Source: Phytophthora colocasiae (Eukaryota > Oomycota > Peronosporomycetes > Peronosporales > Peronosporaceae). From it: a stretch of DNA of 64,000 bases. The translations under genes and the position numbers were made by a program. Where the stretch lies: the NCBI GenBank assembly GCA_018806915.1, contig JAGKQI010000073.1, positions 434,001 to 498,000 of the forward strand, read 5' to 3'. Numbering within the stretch: the stretch's first letter is position 1; each line of letters opens with the position of its first letter. A model generated the notes under the pieces. The model searched no databases and was not told the origin of the DNA. It saw only the letters and a program-made list of their open reading frames with translations. Positions 33,142-43,540 of the stretch are shown piece after piece.

Positions 33142-34537
33142 TGTGGTGAAGCGAACGAGAATTTTTCCCGGAAAGGCAATATCAGCCACGAAGTCGAAGA
33201 GAGCCCGAACAAGCGACAGGGGGGACCTGTGATACCCAGATCTGAGGCAAACCAGACGAAGGTACGATGGCCTGCGGAAGGTCATTCGAGGGACGTGGAG
33301 CGGTGGTCGATGGCGATCGGAGCCCTACCGGGTGGAAGAGTAAGAAGATCAAAGGTGTTCTCGCACGATCGGCGATGACGGGGTCCTGAGTGGATACAAT
33401 CTTGGCTCACGGCTCGCCCCGGCGCCCTGGAGCTTTCCAACGACATGATCCTGATCCTCCGGGCGGCGACGAAGCGGGATCACGTAGTGATCCTTCCCCG
33501 TTTAAGTACGAGATCAACTCCGGATCGAGCTCAGCCCCAGACTCGTCGTAGACACTTCTACCGGCTTGATTCTGGTTCTCCAGGCAATGACCAAGTGGGA
33601 TCACACGACGATTAAACTCCCGACTAAGTACGAGGTCGGTTCCCGATTGACTCACGACTCGATTTGACACTTTGGACACCTCCGTTGGCCTGATCCTGAC
33701 TCCCCAGAGAAAGACCAAGCGAGATCACGGGGCGATCACATCCCGATTAAGTACGAGATCGACTCCCGATTAAGTACGATATCAGCTCCCGATCAAGTAT
33801 CGCATCAGCTCCGGATCAGGGTTAGGGGAACCAAGTTAGGGATCAGCCATGTAGCCAGTATCATGTGATCGTAGGATAGTAAATCAGGATGGGACTAGTA
33901 GGCATAGGAATAACCATAACCAGAATCGAATTTGCCCTGAACCACTCAAGTGCCTTCGCTACGCCTGGAACCGGGAACTACAGTGGCCCTACAAGCGTCC
34001 GGAAGGTAAGGATAAGCGATCTAGTATAGCGGTTAAGACTGGATAATATATTGGCCAGCTTTGCCCTATCTAGTGACCTATCCTTCAAGTGCAAACCCCG
34101 GATCGGAAGGAATTGGTTGTTTAGCCTAACGATCCCGTCGAATCTCGCCCCTCAAGGCCCCGCTATCGGAAGCGGAAAGCAACGAAGGAAGGGACCAGAT
34201 CCCGAATATTGGACTATTGGAAGACCTGGATCGAAGACCAGGCGACCGGATCAAGGCTCGAGAACTCGCCTGTGACCCGGATCAACCCCTCCGAGGTAGA
34301 GTGAAGAACTTCCACGCTACATCAAACCCCTGCGTCACACAAGACCTTCTTCCGACCTTCAAGACATCTTCAGAAGTCACCTGGAAGAGCGTAACCCGCC
34401 TACCGACGGGTACACAAGGTGAAACTACACAACTAGATCACGGATCATCGAGGGACCCCCTCCGTTAGTCGGTGTCTGGGCGAAAGTGGTGATCGAGACC
34501 TGTCTCAACGAGATTTAGGCAGATCCGCTCCACCACA
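33142..34537 (-). mobile_element. Solo LTR of a related gypsy family nested in RT-RNase H region
   Basis: It begins TGTGGTGAAGCG and ends CTCCACCACA, the same 7-bp inverted ends as the outer LTRs but in opposite orientation. It is flanked by CTTC at 33138-33141 and 34538-34541. About 34030-34537 aligns, reversed, with 25167-25680 of the outer LTR, more diverged than the two outer LTRs are from each other; the middle is different. A run of imperfect tandem units (TTAAGTACGAGATC-like) lies at about 33745-33815. It is either a solo LTR formed by LTR-LTR recombination or a partial insertion. Confidence 0.88.
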
Positions 34538-34541
34538 CTTC

Positions 34542-35053
34542 GATCTCGCTGGAACAGGGGGGGGGGAATCGCCCCCAAGTCAGGATCAGGCGTACTATCG
34601 CTTCCTTGAGTCGAGGTATCTAGTGATTCATCCTGATCCGGCTCAAGCGCAACGGGATCTCGAGTGATCGGGTCCATTCCATCCATGATCATTCGTAGAT
34701 CTGGTCGCCTCTTCAGTTCTGCAAACTCCACTTCACGTAGTTCATACAGAACCGTGCATAGATCGCATAATCCTCGATGAATCGACTATAGTAATTCAAA
34801 CTTCCTAGGAACGATTGCATGGATCGGAGTGATCCAGGGAATGGTAGATCCGTCAGAGATTTCAAGTCTTTCGGGTTTGCCTCCAATCCGTCGATCGACA
34901 CTTTGTGTCCAAGATACTCCACCTTATTCATGCCCCAGAAGCTCTTTGCCACACTGATCGAGAGATTCCACTTATCACAGGCCTCCATAAGGTCTTCCAC
35001 CCGATCGCACATTTGATCCCATGATCCAGCCGTGATCAAGATATCGTCGATAA
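34542..35053 (-). pseudogene. Gypsy reverse transcriptase, C-terminal half
   Basis: Starts abruptly inside the catalytic motif as IDDILITAGSWDQMCDRVED, followed by WNLSISVAKSFWGMNKVEYL, GHKVSIDGLEANPKDL and FLGSLNYYSRFIEDYAIYA. These are the standard thumb and connection motifs. The N-terminal half is missing here and is found on the other strand at 38152-38882. A frameshift follows AIYA near 34750, and a G9 homopolymer (34560-34568) probably causes another just before the solo LTR. Confidence 0.88.
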
Positions 35054-36624
35054 GTTGGACGACTACTTCCAAATGGCGATGGATCGTTTCTTAAAAGAAC
35101 GGAGTCTCGCGACACCCCGATCGCCGATCAAAGGTGAGTTGGATGTCGACATGGAGTCCGTTGCGGCCTCAGATCCTGATGCACGGGAATACGATCCGGA
35201 CGATCAGGGTATACCAGGTTCCGGTGGACAGATGTCGAGTCGAGCAGCGATCGCATCTGCGGCGATCGGTCAAGGAGGATCGTCGATGATCCAGCGGGTC
35301 CGGATCTCAGCGATATCGGATCTGAAAGATTTTGCGGGTAAAGACCTAGATGAAGATCGCGCCCGGGCCTGGATCGGTGCGTTCCAGCGAGATCAGGCTA
35401 CGGAAGAGGAGAAATGCCTCACATTTGCAGATCTGATGGTTGGACTGGCGAAGAACTGGTACCGACAGCTCAGTCGAACAACGAAAACCAAGTGGGCGGA
35501 TCTGTTGGACAGTTTCCAGACTCAGTATTGTGGGTTGGGTATGTCGGTCGCGTGGCAATACTATCACGCTCGCAAGCGATCGGAAGAGACTCCACTCGAT
35601 TATCTCTACCGGCTCAACGTGGCGGCCTTACGCGCTAGGCTGAAGATCAAGGATGGCAGCCCTAAGGCCCGCCGGGGGCATGTGGACCATTATATCGAGA
35701 CACTGGGAGATCCTGAGTTAGCTGATCGGCTGACTCTACTTCGACTGAGCGACGTCGACGAGCTGAAAGAGGTACTCCGCGCCCGGGAACGGGCGAAAAG
35801 CAGACAGCGTAAATCTGCGTTCGGATCGAAGTACCGACAGAAGGCGCCAGCCAGCACCCCGGCAGCTCCCACTCGTGCGGTGGTACGGGCGATCCAGGCC
35901 CAAGATCCGAGCTCGGAATCGGATGAATGTTGCTCGATTCTGTGGAATTAGTTGTCGGCGCGATCTGGTCTGTCTGGATCCGGCGATTTTCTTGCTGATC
36001 AGGTGTCTTGGCCTCCAGCTTCGCAGCCACCGATCGTGTATCTTGTTTCTTCATACGCGATTTCAGGAACTTGGCACCGGAGGGGCCCAACGACATGCGT
36101 GGCAGCCTTCTCGGGCTGTCGGAGTCTGGTTCCGAGGTCGCTGACGCGTAGCATGACGATCCGGTCTGATTGCCTGGATCGGGCGTCAGATATCTGGATC
36201 GGATGGATCCGATTCTGAAAGCGATCTCCGGACAATTTATCTTGTCGCGGCTGAAGACAAGCAGATCAGTACTGGAGGTGCCCCCCACCAGGCCGATCCA
36301 CCGCGATCGCACAAGAACGCACAAGATCGAGGATGGATCGCAGAACGCCGAGGTTCATCGGATCACGATCGAGGTCGCTGCACGCACTGCGGATCCCGAA
36401 AGCATACGGATCTGGACTGTTGGAGACGTCTAACCTGTGATAAGTGCGGGAAGAGGGGTCACCCGACGGACCGCTGTTTGTATACATGCCGCGGGTGTGG
36501 GGAAATCCATGAAGCTGGAGAATGCCCCATGGAAGAATTCTACAACCAGATCCGCAAGTGGTACGATCCGACGCGGCACGCCGGATTGTTCCCCGAGAAG
36601 GTGGAAAAGATGTTAAACTAGGAC
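35054..36624 (+). pseudogene. Gypsy gag with zinc knuckles (inverted core)
   Basis: Plus-strand frame 35055-35951 contains a retrotransposon gag domain: KDLDEDRARAWIGAFQRDQ, LTFADLMVGLAKNWYRQLS and FQTQYCGLGMSVAWQYYHAR. A stop at 35951 ends this frame. Further on another frame encodes two zinc knuckles, CDKCGKRGHPTDRC and CRGCGEIHEAGEC, near 36440-36525, and stops near 36620. This block belongs to the minus-oriented element but is inverted. Confidence 0.85.
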
Positions 36625-36667
36625 GCTCGCCGGTTTGGAAACCGGTACGAGCCGAGCGTTCTGAGTA

Positions 36668-37417
36668 TTGCATCTATGCAATGTGAACAAGAAATCGAGA
36701 GATCAAGATACGGAGAATTCGGATCTGCGCGGTAAAACATGTAAGTTGCATACGTATACTGCTAAGATCGCGAGTCTTCCCCGGGTCGATGAATTCTCTC
36801 GATCTGGTGCGGAGGTAGCTTTGGATCTCAAGGAAGGAGAATCCAAGGGGTATTGGAAATACCACGCACCAGGAAAATGGTTTTGCCAAGCCAAGATCTC
36901 AGGCAAGATCAATCATGAAAGAGCGATCTTGCTCCTGGACACTGGCGCCGAGGTATCCATTTTGGATACCGCCTTTGCTCGTAAGGTTGGGTGCCACTTT
37001 GACACTAGTCAGAGACAAGAGTGTGTCGGGATCGGGGACAATGTGTACACCACCGAAGGAAGAACGAGGATCAAGATCACGCTGGCGGGATACTTGGTAT
37101 ACTTTTTCGATATATGGATCGGGGATCTATCTGGGCAAGATGCCATCCTGGGTATGGATTTCATGATCCCGGCCGGGGTCCAAATGGATCTTGCAAAGGG
37201 ATCGATGTGTCTACCCAATGAAGTCGGGATCCCGCTTAATGGTCGAAAGAGATTGTATGGAGAGAAGGTAAGATCCGTTGCACTGGAGGAGGATCTACAT
37301 ATTCCGGTTGGAGGATCCGAAGAGATCGCGTCAAGAGTAAAACTATCGGCGACGGAGATGTTGTGGGTGACCAGAGGCGATCGATGGGTACCCTACTGTG
37401 GTAGAAGGGCCCGGTAG
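36668..37417 (+). pseudogene. Gypsy aspartic protease region (inverted core)
   Basis: The catalytic motif LLLDTGAEVSILDTAFARKV is at about residue 83 of the frame, and the flap and hydrophobic motif GQDAILGMDFMIPAG follow, as in retropepsins. The frame then breaks and a linker of low similarity (about 37400-38150) leads to the RT. Cleavage of gag-pol would be its role in an active element. Confidence 0.85.
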
Positions 37418-38151
37418 AGTTCGGTACCTAAAGATCACGAATCTTAGCGAGAAGATTTTGCGACTGGATCACCGGATGCATGTCAGAATGGTACTTGATC
37501 AAGAAAAAGTGCCTCGATCCCCCGGGTTTGTGTCGGTCGAATCCCGGCGCTACATGGAATGGCAGAACTTAGACCGGGACCTCAGGACTCCGTAGAGATC
37601 TCCTTACCGTCGGTCGAACGACCAACTTATGCTACGCCACGATCCATACTCCGCCGAGGTGGGACGACCAGGATCGACCCCAATCCCGCATCGATATCGA
37701 CATTGGAACCCCGATCACCGGCTCGATCGGCCGATGCGGCCGAAGTCAAGGTCGCGTTTCTCGAACCTCAGCTGGATCCTATGACCACGCCGCTGATCAC
37801 GGTCAGTCCTGATAGGGCCCCGAGTGGCGAAGCTCGGGGCGGTGAGACTGAGACGAATGAGAGCTTGCCAGATCAGGCCCCAGATCGGACAGATCGGACA
37901 AGCGAAGAATAGATCGAGGCAAAAACAGAAAATCCAGATTTTCAAATCGAGATCAAACATGTATCCGACGCTGACGCCGTCCCCACGATTGAGGACACTC
38001 CGATCCTGACGGCCAAGGACGACAAACTTCATGATCCATCAACGAACGAGCCCGATCCGACATCTCCTGAAGGGATCGAGAACGCGGATCGGGCCCACTT
38101 ACACGAAAGCGGCGATTTTCGGCCGAAGATCTAGCCGATAACCTCGCGGTA

Positions 38152-38882
38152 GTGCCAGAGATCCAGATCTCCACCACTGAAGAAGTCAGGATCGAAGATC
38201 TGGAAGTAGGAAATCCGGGATCTGCTACCCCGGAGGAGATCGAGAAACTTCGGCAGATCATTTGGAAGAAGCGACACCTCCTGATCGGGAAAGGAAACGC
38301 ACTTCCTTCAGCAGCCAAAGGTGTCATATGTGATATCGACGTTGGAGACGCAAGACCAATTGCACAACGAGTCCGGATGGCGCCACAGTTCCGCGAGAAA
38401 GTATCGGATCTCATCAAAGGACTCCTAGCTGCCAAGATCATCCGGCCATCGACCTCGCCGTGGGCATCTCCGATAGTGGTGATCATCAAGAAGAACGGTG
38501 TAGACATTCGGCTGTGTATCGATTATCGGCTGGTGAACGGTCTCACACGGCTGATGATCTACCCGATGCCCCTGATCAGCGATCTGCTAGAGGATCTCGA
38601 CAAGGTTCTGTGGTACTGTTCGTTGAATATGGCTAGCGGATTTTGGGTAGTGTCAATGACCGATCGAGCTCGCGCGATCTCGGCTTTCATCACCCCGTTC
38701 GGCCTCTTCGAGTGGAACCGCATGCCCTTCGGACTGAAGAACGCTCCGCAGATCTACCAACGTCTCGTGGAAAACGCGCTATACGGTTTCTTGAAGATCT
38801 CCCAGTCAGGGAAAACGGAAGACTCTGCAGATGTGTTTGAATCAGGGATCCCGGAGGATCCTGGTCGCCCGTCGGTTCTGCG
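38152..38882 (+). pseudogene. Gypsy reverse transcriptase, N-terminal half (inverted core)
   Basis: Fingers and palm motifs: HLLIGKGNALPSAAKG, RVRMAPQFREKVSDLIKGLL, SPWASPIVVIIKKNGVDIRL, CIDYRLVNGLT and MPFGLKNAPQIYQRLVENAL. The gypsy-type sequence stops after DPGRPSVL; the catalytic DD and thumb are on the minus strand at 35053. After 38882 the reading is antisense gag. Confidence 0.87.
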
Positions 38883-39621
38883 GGCGATCACCGAGCAAGA
38901 TCTTGAGGGAGTCGAATAGATCATGGATCGCAGATTGAATCGCTTGCAGTTCCAAGTCAAATAGAGAGTTTGGGTCGAACTCTCCAGCCACTAAACCAGC
39001 TTCTTGGAGCAGAATCTTCACCGCGTTCAGGCGGTCAGAGCTAGTCCGGGGCTTTGACACCGGGCCGGTGAGGTTACCGATCTGGCGGACTTGTATGATC
39101 GTAAGAACGGGATCGTTAAGCAAGGTCTCACTTAGCATCTTCCTGTAATAGGCCTGCTCGATCGCGTCCTTGGTGATCGTCGATCCTGGGTTGATCACAT
39201 CTTCTGGCTCTGAGTCTGGAGCTCTCAATTTCATCCGGGTGCTCTTGATCTTCTTTTTCTTGGTCGCTCTTGAGGCAACAGTGGACTTGGTGAGCAGATT
39301 GGGTTTCAGCTTTGCTGATTCCTTATCGCTCGTGTGCGGATCTCGATTCTCATCGAGATCCGCGGTGGCCCTCGAAGGGGCCTTGGGAGGAATTCGAGGT
39401 TTTTCTTCAAGATCTGGATTGCGATCCAGGTCTGCCTCGTGCCTGTCAGTAGAGATCCTCCTAGAGCTCCGCTGATCTGTGGATCTTTCCGTTTTCATCG
39501 GTGCCTCCGTCGATCCAACATTCGTAGGCACTTCTTCCCTTTGTTCTTCTTTTATCTTGACATCTTCTTGGGACTCACGGTGATATCCGATGTCACCAGA
39601 AGATCCGGGCACGCGCACCAT
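38883..39621 (-). pseudogene. Gypsy gag N-terminal part
   Basis: Minus-strand frame from ATG at 39621, immediately inside the 5' LTR, to the inversion breakpoint near 38882. Charged and low-complexity at first (e.g. REEVPTNVGSTEAPMK), then a more ordered helical segment (ITKDAIEQAYYRKMLSETLL). The gag domain itself lies beyond the breakpoint in the inverted block. Confidence 0.75.
39603..39620 (-). other. Primer binding site of the gypsy element
   Basis: One base inside the right LTR the minus strand reads TGGTGCGCGTGCCCGG. Its complement ends CCGGGCACGCGCACCA, which has the layout of a tRNA 3' end: T-stem strand, 7-nt acceptor strand, A73 and CCA. The tRNA species was not identified. The gag ATG overlaps this site. 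Confidence 0.7.
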
Positions 39622-41108
39622 TGTGGTGGAGCGGATCAGGCCAAAATCTTGTTGAGGCCGATCGCGATCGCCACTTGCGCCCAGACACCGACTGGCGGAG
39701 GGGGTCCCCCGATGATCCGTGATCTTGCTGCGTGTAGTGTTCACCTTGTGTACCCGTCGGTAGGCGGGTTACGCTCTTCCAGGTGACTTCTGAAGATGTC
39801 TTGGGACGAGAAGAATGTCTTGGGTGACGCAGGGGTGTGAGACAGCGTGGGAATACTTCACTCTACCTCGGAGGGGTTGATCCAGGTCGTAGGCGAGTTC
39901 TCGAGCCTTGATCCAGTCGCCTGGTCTTCGATCCAGGTCTTCCAAAGTTCCAATGTTGGGGATCTGATCCTTTCCTTTGCGATGCTTGCCGCTTCCTATA
40001 GCGGGGGTCTTGATGGGTTGAGAGTCGACGGGATCGTCCAGCCAATCAGCCAATTCCTTCCGATCCGTAATAAGCACTTAAAGGATAGATCACTAGATAG
40101 GGTAAAACTGGCCAATATATTATCCAGTTATAACCTCTATACTAGATCTCATCTCCTTACCTTCTTGATGCTGGTGGGCCAATGTAATTCCCGGTTCCAG
40201 TCTTGGACGAAGGCACTTGTGAGGTCCAGAGCAAATTCGATTCTCTTATGGTTATTCCTATGTCTACTAGTCCCATCTTCAGCTGCTATCCTACGGCCAC
40301 CTGACACAGCTGCTCTTCCGATCTCCGATCTCGATCTCACCTAACCCTTGATCGCGATCTTGATCAGCGATATCGATCCCCGATCACGATCAGCGGTCTT
40401 GATCAGCGGTCTTGATCAGCAATCTTGAACAGTAGTCTTGATCAGCGATCTTGAACAGTGATTCCGATCATGAGTCGTCTCGCTTGATCTCGCATCCCCG
40501 TGTCGTCGGTATTCGAGATCATTATCTCCCTGGGCTTAAACATCGCTTCCCCGTGCGACCGATGCTGCCAACATTGTCAGGGTCAGAAAGCTCCTCTTGG
40601 GATGATCTCTGCATGGCCGCCTCTTCGGGTACTCCTTGAACCTCCTTCGGCATAGCCCGGTGCGTAGCGTCACTGATCTCGCGAAATCCCTGCTGATCTT
40701 TGGACATCGGCCCCTCTGCAGTCCCTCGTGGTCAGATCATTGTCGATCCATAGTAGATCGCGCCGGCCCCGATCCGCCGCTGCCTTGACCCCCTGGTCTT
40801 CTCAAGGCTCGGATATTTCTCGCACGATCTCAGGAAAGGCGTTCTCTCTCTCCCTGCGCTGAGTCACTACGTGGGACTGTACTGCGGAGTTCTTTGATCG
40901 CTTAGTCTCACTCGACCAAGTCGTCATCCATCATCCACCTGCCCACTGGAGAGATCAAGACGATCATTGGCCTGGATCCATTCGTCAGCTGTCGTTCGCG
41001 CAATCTGGGGTCATCAATCGACATCTTGCTTCGCCAGAGACCCCTGTATCCGACTCTCTCTGGGCCCGACGTTGCCTTTCTTGGATTTCTTATTCGCGCT
41101 TCACCACA
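39622..41108 (-). repeat. 5' LTR of the gypsy element
   Basis: 1487 bp, TGTGGTG...CACCACA ends, followed by the target duplication GACT. It keeps the 434-bp middle segment lost in the left LTR. Promoter and polyadenylation signals are expected within it but not individually identified. Confidence 0.92.
40351..40462. repeat. Short tandem repeats in the 5' LTR
   Basis: About seven imperfect units of CTTGATCAGCGGT type (13-14 bp), with variants such as CTTGAACAGTAGT. Absent from the left LTR because of the replacement there. Confidence 0.7.
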
Positions 41109-41176
41109 GACTCGCCTCTCTGCCCGAATTCCAGTCAAGCGTGATTCTTGTAGAAAACGTGATCATTATCTTGTGG

Positions 41177-41351
41177 TTAAGGCTCTCGCCTCGCTGCTGG
41201 TATCATGTCTGCATGAGAACCGAGTCGCGCTGGCGTAAACGGCGACCCATCTGTGTCAGGTTCAGTATCTTCGCCATTGTCAGTCGTGCTAGTGTCGGAT
41301 GAAGTAGAGGTTATTGGGTGATTAAACGCACTATACCACATCTCAACGGTG
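41177..41351 (-). other. Possible 3' part of a small gene split by the copia-like LTR
   Basis: Minus-strand frame (ATVEMWYSAFNHPITSTS onward) ending TAA at 41177. It continues exactly in frame from the fragment at 46646-46725 if the LTR and one copy of GCTTCGTC are removed, giving 84 codons. No known family; see findings. Confidence 0.35.
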
Positions 41352-43154
41352 GCTTCGTCTTGACATGATGCTATTTCCGATTTTCGAGCGACAGGTGGAT
41401 ATTACGTTACGATATGATTGGTTATACTATGGATTCTAAGCGAAGGGGAGTTTGGGACGCGGCCGCACCCGTGTGACATCTGTGGAAGATTGTGGATAAA
41501 CCTTCGCCTGACTGTAAAGGGGCCCAAAGGACCAGAAGTGTACTTCAGAGTGTGCACAACTCTGAAGGTCAACTACACTCTGTCTGGTCACCGGACGTTC
41601 CCCGACGATGAGGGCCTAATTCGGCGGAAAGTCTCTCAGAAGAATGTATCTCTGAGAGACCTCATCCCGTTACCGTCCAGCGCGATGATGGTTCAAGGAT
41701 CTACATTACTTACCCGCAGAGACCACGCGCAACCCCTCAAGAACTTCGTGTACATTGAAGCATTGGGGGGGGGGGGGGGGGGGTATTCCCACTCTGAGTG
41801 ACCAAGACTCTGAAAACCAGGATACCAGACTCTGAAATCAACGAAGATTCGAGGCCATACTGATACCAAGTGAATCCAAGTTCAAGTCACGCATTCAAGC
41901 GATGACTGACCTACACATCCCCCGTAACGACGTCTCTACCTGTCAGCCCTTCGAGATCTGCTGCACTGATTGCATACTGAAACCAAGTCAAGATACCTTA
42001 TACATACAGGTTTCCCCGCCTAATTTGCAAGGGTCGGACCAAGAAAATTTGCCAGGATGCAAAATCTGCACAGGTAACACATAGACGCAGCAACTACTGA
42101 ATTAGTTTAAACTTTATTAGTTGAGAATGCGGCGTATCGACATTGAAGTAACTACGCCTGAATGTCTCCAACAGTTCCTTATAGCTTCCGGCGTCCCAAG
42201 CTTGAGAGGCCCAACTCAAAGCTGTTAGAATAGAAATTTTCTGCTGCGGAAGCCCAGCTATGTATCGGTCGATACTGTCCTGCACTTTGATGCGATTGAA
42301 GCGCTGCTTGATGCAAGCGATTACGCCCTGGTCGAGAGGTTGAAGAACGCTTGTTGTGTTCTTAGGGAGAAACTCTATCCTCACGTTGGAAAGAGGAACT
42401 TGAGGTTCTTTGTGGGAGCTTACGTTGTCCACAAGCAGAAGGATGTGGTGCCCCTCGAGAATCATCCGAAGGTCTAACGCTTGCAGCTAGTCTTGAAACA
42501 GGTCGGAGTTCATCCAGGCTTTCCTGCTGCTAGTATATTCGACGCAAAACCCCTTTGTCACGTTATGGTTGGCGAACGCCCGCGGTTTGGCAGACTTCCC
42601 GATGAAAAGTAAAGGAAGCTTGTCACTCCCGTCCGCGTTCGTCGCCACCGCCATTGTCAGCCTTGTTTTGTCAGCCTTGAAGCCGGCCACAGTGCCCTTC
42701 CTAGATAGAGTCCTGGGGCACTCAGCGAGATAAAAAAAGATGTTTCGTCCATGTTGTATGTGTCACGTAGATTGTATAAATCCGTAATCTTGCGTATGCG
42801 TTCACGTCCCTGAGCGACGTCAATCTTCTTAACGGAGGCAGCTTCTCCTTGCTTGCGGACACAGCGAATACCGTGGCGCTTTCTAAATCGGTATGCCCAG
42901 CCTTTAGGAAACCCGGGTTGTATGGCGGCTGAAAGGCTCCCGAAATTCTTGTCGCAGAAGTCCTTGGAGCGGTACATGAGTCCGTAGTCTGTGATAGTGG
43001 AGAGCTTGGTCTCCATAACATCAAATTCATTCACTAATGCTTGGTCGATCTCGTCAAACACAGTGTTGAAGAATTTTTTGCGGCTGTAGAAGCTATCAGT
43101 TAGCTTTAGGATCTTGTCTTGCGCCTTAACCCTTTTACTACCAGCGTATTTTTG

Positions 43155-43178
43155 TAGGACCGCTGCGGTCCTACAACT
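43155..43178. repeat. Subterminal palindrome, piggyBac left end
   Basis: GTAGGACCGCTGCGGTCCTAC is palindromic except at the central bases. The same core occurs twice near the right end (about 45752-45768 and 45846-45866), so it is probably a transposase binding or strand-transfer site. Confidence 0.7.
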
Positions 43179-43540
43179 CCACCAATAGAATGGCTGAATA
43201 GCTAAGATTCCACCAATGAGCATGCGACCTAGCCGTCTCTCCTGTCGCTTACGGTACTTCCGTATTTGAATTTTCAAGCTCAGACGATGATTGCCTCACA
43301 AACATGCAGCTTCTGCGGCGACTCGCCCTGCGAGTGGAAGCAATACGGCAAGGACATCGTAGCCTGCAGAATCCGGATGCTGACGAGGAGAGGGGGGAAA
43401 TCCACCTCCCGCCACACTATCAGAACACTATGGCAACTCTACTACTATACGAAGCATGGCCGTCTCAGCAAAACAGCGCGAGCAGATTTTCCACTGTGCG
43501 TGTCAAAGGAGATTGATCGGCTCAACAATGTAGTAAGGTA

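Larger units (their letters stand above)
25167..41108 (-). mobile_element. Ty3/gypsy LTR retrotransposon (chromodomain-bearing), defective, with nested insertions
   Basis: Both LTRs begin TGTGGTG and end CACCACA, and the element is flanked by GACT at 25163-25166 and 41109-41112, a 4-bp target duplication. A tRNA-complementary primer site next to the right LTR and a purine-rich run next to the left one fix the orientation as minus. Original order: 5' LTR, gag, CCHC, protease, reverse transcriptase, RNase H, integrase, chromodomain, 3' LTR. The gag-to-RT core is now inverted (35054-38882), a solo LTR interrupts the RT-RNase H region, and stops and frameshifts occur throughout, so it cannot be autonomous. 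Over the first 750 bp the two LTRs align without gaps and differ at about eight positions by eye, implying a fairly recent insertion. Confidence 0.92.

Noticed and set aside
35054..38919. A second, independently inserted gypsy element on the plus strand
   Set aside because: No LTRs or target duplications flank it, and its gag and RT halves complement exactly those missing from the minus-strand element; an inversion is simpler.
25167..41108. Plus orientation for the gypsy element
   Set aside because: The tRNA-like primer site is at the right LTR on the minus strand, and RNase H, integrase and chromodomain are on the minus strand.
41418..41801. 127-codon frame
   Set aside because: Lies within the copia-like LTR, contains the G19 run and is not conserved as a frame in the second LTR copy.
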